This document shows positions 1-10,552 of a stretch of 64,000 nt of DNA, piece by piece. Origin of the DNA: Onthophagus taurus (taxonomy: Eukaryota > Arthropoda > Insecta > Coleoptera > Scarabaeidae); NCBI RefSeq assembly GCF_036711975.1, contig NC_091975.1, positions 1,738,501 through 1,802,500 on the forward strand, given 5' to 3'. The position numbers and the translations under genes were made by a program. Each line of letters begins with the position of its first letter. Position 1 is the first letter of the stretch. The notes beneath the pieces are model-generated. The model was not told the origin of the DNA, ran no database searches, and saw only the letters and a program-made list of their open reading frames with translations.

Positions 1-1070
1 TATACGCAAATATTTACGTAAAGTGCAATATTTATTTATTCATCTCTTAAAAATTGATTTTATGTACAGATGTTTTCTCACCACATGTGTCATCGCACAC
101 ATATACGTATGTGCGTGTGTTGATAAACTGTTCCCTCTCGATTAGTTCGCTCTCGTTGAGATCAAATCATTTTTAATAACCCACTTCCTTATTAAATAAG
201 TTTTGACGTCGGAGTTTTACCGAAAACCGCAGGACGATATTAATCTATAAATGTGGTTTTTAAATAATCCAATTTTTTATAAATATTCTTATTAAATATC
301 TTAGTCATAATAAAACGCATTGTTATCGTTTTAATTGAGTCATCACAATTGCTTAATAAATAAAACGCTATGATCGACAAGAAATAAATATTGCTCTATT
401 TGCAAAACACATATTCAACTTATTTCGATAACGATGATATGCTATATCAACAACGAAACAATTATTTCTTTGTATGGTTTATCACTTAATTAGCAATCTT
501 TTAGCGGCGCACTTTTGTTGTTGTGGGTTATGCTAAGAACAAAAAATCTAATCAGAAATAGCAGACAAAATGCCAAAACTACAATAGACTATTACAAGAG
601 AGATTACAAAAAATAGAGGTCATGTTTAAAGACAATATAAACCATAAGAGGACTACAGTTAAACATCTACAAATATGGCAAATCAACATTGGAAATATGG
701 GGATAGAGGAAAGCAAAATACTGGACACCTGAAGCAAATATTACCACGGTAAGCTCAAGGCAGGAAGAATAGGACAAGAAACACAACTCAAGAACCTCTG
801 GAAACGGAGAGTCAACAAGCAATAACCGTGGAAGAAGTAAAGGAAGCGATACATAGTTATTAGCGATACATTCTTTAATGTTTTTTTAATAATAATTTCG
901 GTATCATTTAAACCGGCACCATCGTTTTATAAAATAACTTATTAACATATATTTCTTTGTTGCAGATTATTAATTTTAAGAAAAAGAAACAAGTTTTAAC
1001 AACAAACTATGAAGACTTTTGAAGCAATAATTTAAGCAATAAATTATAAAAGAAAGATTATTTTACAAAA
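1..1070. other. Upstream region of draper
   Basis: No complete gene is visible. A good 3' splice site (pyrimidine tract ending in ttgcag) lies at about 952-965, so 966-1070 is probably the 5' UTR part of the exon carrying the draper start codon. The first non-coding exon would lie further upstream and cannot be placed. A LINE relic sits at about 540-862. Confidence 0.5.
540..862 (+). pseudogene. Non-LTR retrotransposon relic (pre-RT region)
   Basis: One frame near 799-861 reads a short segment with the motif TVEEVKEAI followed by a stop. That motif resembles the linker just before the reverse transcriptase domain in many LINE ORF2 proteins. Upstream frames give basic, lysine-rich fragments broken by stops. 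It is a short, decayed fragment with no visible ends. Confidence 0.4.
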
Positions 1071-4000
1071 ATGTACTCAGCAGTATTTATAATCGCAATT
1101 TTAGTGCCAATTGAAGCTTTATGGGGTCCAAACGTTTGTACAAGACACGAAACGTAACCTTTCCAAATTAAAAGTTTTCTTTTTAATTTCTAACTTTTTA
1201 TTTTTTTAGTTACACACAAAACGTGACGATATCGGAATCTCAACCGTATCAAGTCCGCGAGTACGTTTGGTGTTTAAACGTTCCACCACGATGTTCAAAA
1301 TACAAAATCAAACACAAGGTGATCTATAAAACGCAAACGTTGACCAAAACTCGACCAATTCAAGAATGCTGTCAAGGATATGCCGAAAATAAACTCGAAG
1401 AAAAATGTATTCCCCTTTGCTCGCAAGAATGCAAACATGGAACTTGTGTTGCTCCGAATGAATGTCAATGTGCTGAAGGTTTTGGAGGGCCAAGATGTGA
1501 TATCTGTAATTTTTTAAAAATCAAATTGAGAGAAAAAAAATTAAATTTTTGTATTAAATTTAGCTTGTCCTAATGGATTATGGGGAATCGATTGTCAACA
1601 ACAATGTCTTTGCGAAAACAACGCGAAATGCGATCCTTATAATGGGGAGTGTAAATGTTCGAGGGGATTCACCGGAACTTATTGCGAAGAAGAATGCCCT
1701 GCAGGAACTTACGGCCAAGATTGCGCTGAGGTGTGTAGATGCGATCGAGGAGATTGCGATAACGTTTCTGGGGAATGTTTATGTGAACCAGGATGGACGG
1801 GACCACTGTAAGCGCAAAATTAAATAAATTATTAAATTTAATACGTTTATTTTTAGTTGTGATGATCAATGTCCGCCAGGGAAACATGGTTTAGAATGTA
1901 AATCTGATTGCAAATGTCAAAATGGTGGTCTTTGCGACCCAGAAACCGGACGATGTGAGTGTCAAGACGGTTGGACGGGACAAGCATGTGCTAATCGTTG
2001 TCCGTTTGGGTTTTATGGAAAGAATTGTGCGTTGAAATGCGAGTGTTATAACGGAGCTGGATGTCATCATATAAATGGAACTTGTCAATGTGCTCCTGGG
2101 TATATTGGAAAGAAATGTTTGGATGTTTGCGCGGTTGGAAAATACGGTGAAAATTGTTCCCAAAATTGTTCGTGCAAAAATGAAGCTACTTGTTCGCATA
2201 TCGATGGAAATTGTACGTGTGGAAAAGGTTGGACAGGAAAGGATTGCTCAAAACGAATTTGCCCCGAACAATTTTTCGGGGATAAATGTGAAGGAAGTTG
2301 CAAATGTTCCCAAGAAAACACAGAAAGGTTTAATTAATAATATTATATATTAAAAAAAAAATTATTTATCTTATTTTAGTTGTCATCCATGGAGTGGCAA
2401 ATGCGATTGCAAACCGGGTTGGACCAGCGATGATTGTACAAGACAATGCTCGTTACTTACATTCGGAAAAGGATGTAGGGGAAGTTGTAAATGCAAAAAT
2501 AACGCTTTGTGTTCACCGATAAATGGAACTTGTCTTTGCGCGTCGGGTTTTCGAGGTTCAGATTGCGGAGATATTTGCCCAGAAGGAACTTTCGGGGAGG
2601 ATTGCGCTAACAAATGCAATTGTAAATATAAATAATTCTTATCTATAATCCAGAAATGACATCAGAATTGAATAGAACCAATACAAACCTAGAACAAGAT
2701 ACATTCGGGCCTCTTAAGACAGTGTTTCTCTGTGTGTCTGAAGACGCATGGCTAAACCCGAAATTTTCTAGTTCTAGGTCTAGACTTGTTATTCAATTCA
2801 TTGTATATTTTTATTGAACTAAAAACTAGAACTAGATAGTTTCCTGGATGTGACAGATTCGTTATTGAACAGACCCTAAAATAAATCTAATTTGAATTTA
2901 TTTATTTTAAGGTAAAAATGATGCAACATGCTCAACAGAAACCGGACAATGTATTTGCAAACCCGGTTGGGTGGGACAATATTGCGATCGTCCTTGTAGT
3001 GGTCAGTTTTATGGTGTGAATTGTTTACAAAACTGCACGTGTAAAAATGGGGCTGCTTGTAATCCCCAAAATGGTAGATTTCTATTTTGTTTTGCTTCAC
3101 AAAAATTATGCATGGCTTTTTTCTTAATTAACCAAATTGTTTTAATTTATTTTATTAAAAAATTATGAATTAATTAATAAATTAATCTATAGGTTCTTGT
3201 ACTTGCGGACCTGGTTATCACGGGATAAATTGCGAAGAAAAGTGCCCTCCAGGTCAATATGGTATTAATTGTGCTCAAAGTTGTAATTGTGTTGAATTTA
3301 ATAGTATGGGATGTGATGTTGTTAGTGGAAAATGTATATGTAAACAACCATGGAGAGGTTTGTTCTAAATTTTAATGAAAATTAATTGTTATTTAATCTT
3401 AATTCTTAGGAATAACTTGTGAAACTAAGTGCCCACCAGGAATGTACGGCCACAATTGCGATCAAGAATGTAATTGTGTTAATAACAGTTCGTGTGACGC
3501 CGAAACCGGGAAATGCACTTGTTCGAGAGGTTGGCAAGGTGATAATTGTAGCGAACCTTGCAAAGAAGGATTCTACGGGGTTGGATGTAACGAAATTTGC
3601 CCGGAAAATACCATCTCAAATCGGACTTGTGACCACATCACCGGAGAATATACATGCAGACCTGGTTACATTGGGTTAACATGTGAACATCCTTGTCCGT
3701 TGGGTACATTTGGGAGGAGTTGCAAAGAAAAATGTGCTTGTAAAAACGGAGCAGATTGCCATCACGTAACCGGTTAGTTAGTAACTTATTTGTTAATTGT
3801 TTTTAAAATTAAAATTTATTTAGGTCAGTGCCAATGTTTACCTGGATGGGTGGGAGAAAATTGCGCCACCCCTTGCCCTGTTGGATTTTATGGAATGAAT
3901 TGTACCCAACATTGTAAATGCCGAAACGGAAAATGTCGAGGAAATGATGGAGTGTGTCGGTGTTTATCTGGATGGACTGGGAGTCAATGCACTGAAAGTA

Positions 4001-7000
4001 AAAATAATTAAAATAAATTAATTCAATCTAATAAAATTCTTTATTTTTTAAGTTTGTCCTGAAGGATATTACGGCGATCATTGTATGAACCCCTGTGAAT
4101 GTCCAAGCGATAACTTTATCTGTCACCCAGTGAATGGTTGTACTTGTAGACATGGTTTAACAGGTCCCACTTGCGAAGACACCCTTGCAAAAGCAATTTT
4201 ACACCCAGGAGAAACAAATTACGGAAGCGTTGTAGCTTACGTCCTCGTAATCGTTGTAATCTTCATTTGCACCTTGTTCGCGTTATGGTATTATTATAAA
4301 AAACGCGTACATAACTTGAAAAATGAAATAGCGCACGTTCAATACATAGCGGATCAACAAAGTATCTCAACGGATCGGAATCATTTCGATAACCCCGTTT
4401 ATACATATCAAGGAAACACAAATGCAAAAGGGGACGATCTAAGATTATTAAATAACTCCCCCCAAATTAGAAATAATTTATTCAAAGAGACAAACGCAAC
4501 TTTAGAACGACAACGATTGGGGTTGGCTGGATGTTCATCGGATTCTGGAGAATATAAAAACTCTGAATTGCAATCGCTAAAGAACAAAGATGCGGATGCA
4601 ACAAATCCCAACATTTATTTGAGTATTGATAAATTGGATCACGTTTACGATGAAATTAAACAAAAAGACTGCAAAGATTTAGGTAAAAAAATTATACTTA
4701 AGCAATATACAAAAAAATGCAACATGTCAATATAATTTGAGTAGTAAAATCTCGATATAACAGATTAATACGCGGAATACAGTTCCGTTTAGCTGTGCAT
4801 AAATAGATAGCTAAACCTAAATGTTTCTACTTCTAGGCCTAGTGTTAGTTGTAGTGATAGTGCAAAACTAGAACTGACACAAGACCTAGAACTAGAACCA
4901 TTTGGATTTAGCCGTCTTGAGAGACGTGTGGCTAAAATATTTTAGGTTTGCACTATCACTAGAACTAGAAACATTCGGATTTAGCCGCACGTCTCTTAAG
5001 ACGGCTAAACCCGAATGATTCTAGTTCTTGTGTTAGTTCTGGTTTTGCACTATCACTAGAATTAACACTAGACATAGAAGTAGAAAGGTAGGTAGAGGTA
5101 AGTATAAAGTTATCATAAGGACGTTACCTTTATCCAAGCAAAACTTTTCCTTTGCAAAACTACCCAAAGCCTCTACTATTAAGCTATAGTAGAAACCACG
5201 AGAGCTGGCAGTGACAGATCGCTTAAAAATGGTATGAATCTTTGAATATATATAATATGGATTGAGCCAACGAGAGAGATAGCTTGCGCAAGGTGATCGA
5301 ACCGAGATAGACATAGAAGCGTACTGCCATATAATGGGTGTACTGATAGAAGTGAGATAGATATAGAAGCGTACTGACATATAATATATCTATCTTTGTT
5401 ACACTTTCACATTATCGCTTTCCATCTGCGTCTATTCACCTTGAGCAACATTTTTGTTAGTAGATATTCAGTTAGCTCAATCCATATTATATATAATCAA
5501 AGGTATGAATCAAGATATGGACGTACGACTTAGATTATTTCACCACATACATTTAAATGTAGGTTATGTTAGTAATGGAGGTTATATGTCAAACATTGTC
5601 AAAGATATTATTTAATGATTTTCCTTTCAAAGAAAACATTTTCGGCTTGTGAAAACACTAACAGATTCATGACAACGCTCACAAGACGTTTCGATTTGAG
5701 GTTATAATTATAGAGTTACATCCCTTAGAAGAACAGACGTACTTTTTCGACGTGGCCATTTGAATTGTACAGCAGACATATTAAACTAATGCTATCTCTT
5801 TCTAACATACATTACTCTCTATCGATTTGTGAACTACGTATGGCATTTCTAAGAGCGGAAAACGATGATTTACTGCCAGCTCTCGTGGCGTCTACTATAG
5901 CTTTGTTCGTTGGGACTGCACTACTCTGCACGACATGGCACTCGTATGACGTCATAGTGCAATGAAGTGTAAGTCAGTGCAATGTCATGTCAACTTAGTG
6001 CAGGTCAGAAAAGTGTATAAACCGTGGTCCCAACGAACAGATTTTTATAAAAAAAGTGTATAATATTTGAAATGGACGAACAGGAGATTGTCAGCGAAAT
6101 ACTCGTGGAAAATGAAATCATTGCAGAATGCTTTTTATGGAAGCGTTTTTATAGTATTCATTAATTTTTATTTTTTTCAATTATTAGCGAAATATATTTG
6201 TTACGCCAAACTACTAACCCTTATTATTTATTAGTTATGAAATCACATGCTAAATTGCACCAAAATCGATAAGCAGTACTTGCAACAAAAAAAAATTTGG
6301 GGTGGTGAGGGTAGTTAACCCCAGCCACCCCTAAATGAGAAGAAACACATAATTAATATTTTTAAATGTACTATAAATGTATTTAATGAAGCCAAAATCG
6401 AAAGGGTAGTTTTTAAATTATTCCAAAAAAGTAGGGGTAGTTTTCTACTGCCTCTACTGGGGTTGAATATACTGTGTTCCCTAATACAACAAATATTAAT
6501 TATTATAAGGTTTTATTTCTTAATATTTAATATTAATGTTAATTATTACAAAACACCCTTTCAAATATTCCGCCATTTTAGTTACACTGCATTAAACTGC
6601 ACTTATTGAACTTAATCAAAAGCAGGTGCAACAAAATCTGCACTAAATTGTACTGCACATGGCCGAACGAACAGTATAAGTGCAACTGCACTAAACTGCA
6701 CTATCCCCAACGAACACACAACATCTGCACTAAACTGCTTAGTGCAAGTAGTGCAGTCCCAACGAACAAAGCTTATATGTTGCATTTTATGTGGGACAGT
6801 GCAAGTGCATAATAGTTTCGTAACTATGGTTACTACATTCATATATTGCGAGTTATATGAAATTCCCGGTATAATTATTATATTAATTAATTATATTTTT
6901 AGATTTATATGATCATTTGGATTACACACGACCACAAAGTACATGGAAACCGCATTATCAAAGAATGCCAAATCCGTCGGGTTCGAGAGATTTAGAGAAG

Positions 7001-7033
7001 ACATCGAATAAAAGCGACGGAGATGATCTTTAA
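1071..7033 (+). CDS. drpr: Draper-like engulfment receptor (MEGF10/11 family)
   Basis: Single-pass phagocytic receptor for apoptotic cells and neuronal debris. Coding exons by phase: 1071-1153, 1210-1505, 1564-1807, 1857-2327, 2380-2621, 2912-3073, 3193-3357, 3410-3772, 3824-3997, 4053-4682, 6903-7033 (986 aa; fly Draper-I is about 1,030). In order: signal peptide (residues 1-17), EMI domain, a long run of EGF/laminin-type repeats with C-x-C-x-x-G spacing, one membrane segment (about 793-815), an NPVY phosphotyrosine-adaptor motif (847-850), and an ITAM-like pair YLSI (922-925) and YDEI (932-935). These match Draper, where the ITAM recruits Shark kinase and NPxY recruits Ced-6. The last exon adds a tyrosine-containing tail (LYDHLDYTRP) and joins in phase. 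The ATG is chosen for its signal peptide. The last intron (2.2 kb) is packed with repeats. The family is certain; minor exon ends were set by eye. Confidence 0.93.
2640..2885. repeat. Dispersed foldback repeat copy, draper intron 5
   Basis: Holds the family signature: tracts of 'ctagaactag' type, a pseudo-palindromic core around 'attcgggcctcttaagac' and 'ggctaaacccgaaat', and a trailing 'ttattcaattcattgtatatttttattgaac' type arm (split here as ttattcaattcattg plus tatttttattgaac). It accounts for this intron being about 290 bp while its neighbours are near 50. Confidence 0.7.
4740..5100. repeat. Dispersed foldback repeat copies, draper last intron
   Basis: Two or three copies of the family lie back to back. 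The stretch 4976-5021 is an almost perfect palindrome (attcggatttagccgcacg ... ggctaaacccgaat). It is flanked by degenerate 'ctagaactagaac' and 'gttctagttctagtg' tracts that are complements of each other. Confidence 0.75.
5090..6860. repeat. Composite repeat, interrupted by a second element
   Basis: The left part (about 5110-5200: gttatcataaggacg, ccaagcaaaacttttcc, ctattaagctatag) and right part (about 6775-6860: tgttgcattttatgtggg, gtttcgtaactatggttac, attgcgagttatatgaaattcc) recur together as one unit near 42690-42835 and, reversed, near 48680-48830. Here the unit is interrupted by about 1.6 kb, including the 5899-6773 element. Within 5245-5500 there is also an inverted pair (tataatatggattgagcc and its complement) and a local duplication of 'atagaagcgtactg'. 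Confidence 0.55.
5899..6773. mobile_element. DNA transposon or MITE with 27-bp perfect terminal inverted repeats
   Basis: Positions 5899-5925 and 6747-6773 are perfect inverted complements (agctttgttcgttgggac... to ...gtcccaacgaacaaagct). The outer 'agct' is self-complementary, so the target duplication may be 3-4 bp. The subterminal motif ccaacgaaca or a close variant recurs at about 6030, 6665 and 6706, as transposase-binding repeats often do. A 30-codon ORF at 6072-6164 (starts MDEQEIVSEI) recalls, weakly, the acidic start of PIF/Harbinger transposases; no catalytic domain is present. Probably non-autonomous; superfamily uncertain. Confidence 0.6.
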
Positions 7034-7617
7034 TTAAACAAAGACGTTAAAGCGAACCGATCAAAAAGATTTAATTATCGAATTTTTTTAATTAGTTTTT
7101 AATTAATTAAAATTAATACTAGTTGTACCTTGGGGAAGCACTTTCATGGTCCCAGCAAAAGAATTAGTGTACATATCATATTAAGAATAATTTAATTATC
7201 GGTTTTTAAATCCTTTTTATATCCTATGTAATTATTATTTCTCTGTGATACAGAAATTTTATGTATAATTTAAAAAAATACTGATTTTAAGAATAATAAA
7301 TAAATCATTTTTAAATAATCATTTTTTTTGTGGGGTTTTATTTAATAAACAGATCACATAGAGTATCATATTTTATATGTTGGCACTAAACTAAAAAAAA
7401 ATATAATTGGCGTACTCATAATTATTTGCGATAAACATAGAATCAAAAATACGGACACTTATCAAAAGAAAAAATACATAATAGTTACTAATAATAAAAA
7501 TATATGGTGTGATGTTAAACATTAAATATTAAATGGTAAATATGTTTTATAGAAAAATAATAAACACAAAACAAAATGGCATTAATTAATTAATTAATAA
7601 ATTGTCTTCTTCAGTCA
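7034..7617. other. Convergent 3' UTRs of draper and Mvb12
   Basis: AT-rich and without a gene. A plus-strand AATAAA at 7295-7300 suits draper. The minus-strand equivalent (tttatt) at 7337-7342 suits Mvb12. The two transcripts probably end within about 60 bp of each other or overlap slightly. Confidence 0.5.
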
Positions 7618-8642
7618 TTAAGTTTGTCGTTCAACCGTAAAAGGATAATCATAATCTCTCAATAATTGTTGCATGGTCCGAGCTTTAATAATCGGAATTT
7701 GAACCTAAAAAATTTAGTTTAATTTAAATTTAATTATTTTTTTAATTAAATTAAACCTTACTTGATTATTATTTCCCGTTCCCATTAGTTTTGAATTGAG
7801 CACAAATGGAACACCATCTAAGGCATGAAAACTACTCATCCCCCCATTACCTGAAGTAACCGGCGGTGGTTGAGGTGCAGGTCTTGTTGGAACATAACCT
7901 GGTGGGTTTAAAATTTCATAATCATGATCTCCATCGTTGTTTTGAGCTATTGATGGGTAAATCCCCGGTTGATGATGTCGCGGCGGTCGTGCGGGGGGAG
8001 GTCCAATAGCAGGGGTTACTTCACTCAAGTTACGTTCGGCATCTTGAACGTTTCCCATTTTATAACAAACAATCACCCCGTTAATTTCACCTGCAAATGA
8101 AAACCCGTCCGGTGCTTTTTTTAATCGGCTACAAACAATTATATCGGTTACGGCTTGTTGAGTAAACCGTTTATTCGCTAATTTATAGGTTATCTGTTTT
8201 TTTCGCCAAGCTCTTTGTTCAGAATCAGCTGTACGAGAAATCAAACTAAAACCTTCCGTTGGAATTGATTTCTCGTTTATAACAACCAAGTCTTTTAAGA
8301 CTAAGTTATGAGAACCTAAAAGCAATTTTATTTATATAAAATAAATCAACATAACCTCAAATAAAGTTACCCTCAGTTTTTGAAATACACAAGTATCGCG
8401 TTTTTTTTCTTATAAACGACCCTTCTCTCCACAAATCGGCGTCTTGGTCTTGGTCGTAAGTCCTATGTACGGGGTAAAATCCGTTTGGACACTTATCCAA
8501 AGATTCAATAATCTAAAAATAAACTTTATTGAACTACAACTAATAATAAATGTATATAATTGATTACTTGTAACGCAGTGATAGGTCGATCATCGGGAAA
8601 CGCGCGTGATAATGAATTTAAAAGCTTGCTTTCCTTGGACAT
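7618..8642 (-). CDS. Mvb12: ESCRT-I subunit MVB12
   Basis: Subunit of ESCRT-I, which sorts ubiquitinated membrane proteins into multivesicular bodies. Coding exons in transcript order: 8642-8568, 8512-8371, 8315-7762, 7704-7618 (285 aa, normal for the family). The N-terminal MABP domain spans about residues 15-150: note [20 protein letters not shown] and [11 protein letters not shown] proline-rich linker ([17 protein letters not shown]) follows. The C-terminal UMA domain has [10 protein letters not shown] and ends in [15 protein letters not shown]. All phases join cleanly (0, 1, 0). The start is the first ATG after a 3' splice site (cttttag) at 8653-8654, so there is a 5' UTR intron. That intron's donor at 8880 leads to a UTR exon that a LINE has split. 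Confidence 0.92.
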
Positions 8643-8905
8643 ATTACGCGCCCTAAAAGAACAATAACGGTCCTAAGATAAAGGGATAACCTGAAAAATG
8701 CGATGGATTCTAAAAATAAAGACGAACGAGACCTGTCATTCTCTTCGTGGTGATGTGTAGAGGGGCCACAAATATCCCGTTATTAAACGTTCTTATTTTA
8801 ATTGTTAGTCACGGAATTTACAACATAAAGATTTACAACAAATTTCAAGGTTATGTAAACGTCAATGAAACGTCACTTACCTTCACTTTGATTAACAATT
8901 CTTGG
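8643..8905 (-). other. Mvb12 5' UTR intron and remnant of its first exon
   Basis: On the minus strand a strong donor (gaag|gtaagtgac, at 8881/8880) pairs with an acceptor (ttgttcttttag, at 8653) just before the Mvb12 ATG. The exon left of the donor can be followed for only 25 bases (8881-8905) before the LINE begins. Its continuation resumes at 14755 beyond the target duplication. Confidence 0.55.
8894..8905. repeat. Target site duplication, left copy
   Basis: The 12-mer aacaattcttgg occurs here and at 14743-14754, immediately outside both ends of the LINE. This fixes the insertion point and shows the element arrived by target-primed reverse transcription. Confidence 0.85.
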
Positions 8906-9094
8906 CAATACTTTTCAAGATCATTCGCTCGCTGCATTCCGAAGGTGGTTCTGGTTATTTCTAGTGCGCTGATTAAATACTAGTTAAGTAATCTAAGCCC
9001 CGCGGTAAGTGATAGATTTAATTTCAAACAATAAGAAAGAAATTTAGTCGCTCATAAAAGGTATCTCAAAGAGCCGGGTTTACCGGCTCTTAAA

Positions 9095-10552
9095 ATGAAT
9101 AATCCAATTGTGGATCCGCCATCAGTAACAGATGGCGGATCACAACCATCGGAGCAAATGTTTGGTTCACCAATTCAATTAAGTCCCCCCGATAAAATTA
9201 ATGAAAATTCACACAACAATGATAATAACAGATATTGTTGTATGGATTTACCCCCATATGTAGTATATGTGGAATCCTTGGATAAGAGTATTGGAAACTT
9301 GCATGATATGCAAGTAGGCAAAAAACTGTTTGAAAGCGGTTTAAGAGGAATCTTGAGAGTGGACAAAAGAGGGAGAAACAGGATTGAGGCTGAGTTTAAC
9401 AATTATAACAATGCTAATGAATTTTTATCATGTTTTTTAGTCAAAAAAGAAAACTGGAGGGCATTCATCCCCTCACACAGAGTAACATGCAAAGGAATTA
9501 TTCGGGGTGTCGATACCTCATTATCAGAAGAAACAATTTTAAAATTAATAAAAACGGAAAATAGACGTGAAGTTTTACATATCAGAAGATTAAAAAGAAA
9601 AACAACCAATGAACAAGGAGAAATAATATTTGTAACAACAGGAACTATTGTCGCTACGTTTGCAGGTACTACATTACCTAGACACGTATCAATTTGGTAT
9701 AGCCATCGTATTCCGGAAGTGTACATTTCCCCTGTCATACAATGTTTTAATTGTTTAAGATATGGACATACAAAAACGTTGTGCAAGTCGCAGAAGAGAT
9801 GTTCTAGGTGTTCTGATCATCACGATTTACATATGTGTCAAAGCGACATCATAAAATGTATTCATTGTGGACAACCACACCTTTCTACTGAGGCTGGTAC
9901 TCCGTTAGCAAACAGAGTGTGCCCAGAATACTTACGCCAAAAGAAAATAAAAGAAATTATGGCCACTCATAATTACTCGGCTTATGAAGCTAATCTACTA
10001 ATAAAGAACCCTGAACAAGTGCAGCTAGAGAAAAACATTAGAAATATATACCACACTGATTTTCCTCCTCTAAAGAAAGATGACGTTATACAGAGGACAA
10101 TCAATTTTGCTGCTAGCACAGCGCCTCGAAGACAAGTGGTGGACTACTCTGATATAGTCAAAAAACAAACACAACAAAAAATCACTGGAACTACTCCAAA
10201 AAACTCAACAATGACCTCACCAACGATGGGATATAAAAGTCAAGAGAGCTCTAAACGAAAGTTTCCTGCCTCCCCAGAAGAAAAAACTCACAACAAAATA
10301 AAAAATCCACACAAAAAGCCACCTGGTAATATGTCTACACGAGGTGTAGCATTTACAAAAGAAATCAGAACTCCACTTACCTTTACAAAAGAATCTCAAG
10401 ACCCAATATCAGAGTCAGAAGGTGAAGAAACATTTACAAATTTAAATAATTTAGTAATGCAAGACAGAAGAAGACAAAGAGTATTTCTAGAAGAAGAAAT
10501 TCCTATCGATGAGGACATTACTTTGGAATTCGAGGGGTCTTGCCAAGAATAA
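9095..10552 (+). CDS. LINE ORF1, gag-like nucleic-acid-binding protein
   Basis: 485 aa. Binds the element RNA to form the ribonucleoprotein used for retrotransposition. Three zinc knuckles lie at about residues 210-270: CFNCLRYGHTKTLC, CSRCSDHHDLHMC and CIHCGQPH, followed by NRVCPEY. The N-terminal half has an RRM-like, basic character; the C-terminal quarter is lysine- and serine-rich and low in complexity. This is the usual ORF1 plan in the I and Jockey groups. The ATG is the first in the frame and follows the 189-base 5' UTR. The last 44 bases overlap ORF2 in the +1 frame, suggesting reinitiation or another coupled mode of translation. Confidence 0.88.
   Translation: MNNPIVDPPSVTDGGSQPSEQMFGSPIQLSPPDKINENSHNNDNNRYCCMDLPPYVVYVESLDKSIGNLHDMQVGKKLFESGLRGILRVDKRGRNRIEAEFNNYNNANEFLSCFLVKKENWRAFIPSHRVTCKGIIRGVDTSLSEETILKLIKTENRREVLHIRRLKRKTTNEQGEIIFVTTGTIVATFAGTTLPRHVSIWYSHRIPEVYISPVIQCFNCLRYGHTKTLCKSQKRCSRCSDHHDLHMCQSDIIKCIHCGQPHLSTEAGTPLANRVCPEYLRQKKIKEIMATHNYSAYEANLLIKNPEQVQLEKNIRNIYHTDFPPLKKDDVIQRTINFAASTAPRRQVVDYSDIVKKQTQQKITGTTPKNSTMTSPTMGYKSQESSKRKFPASPEEKTHNKIKNPHKKPPGNMSTRGVAFTKEIRTPLTFTKESQDPISESEGEETFTNLNNLVMQDRRRQRVFLEEEIPIDEDITLEFEGSCQE

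Noticed and set aside
2085-2619. Minus-strand ORFs opposite the EGF-repeat exons
   Set aside because: Antisense shadows of draper; the plus strand carries the cysteine pattern and splice phases.
8664-8677. ataacggtcctaag matches the bacterial/organellar 23S rRNA core cut by I-CeuI
   Set aside because: Only 14 bases match, with no further rRNA similarity on either side. Nuclear 28S differs at this site, and it lies inside the inferred Mvb12 5' UTR intron. Treated as chance.
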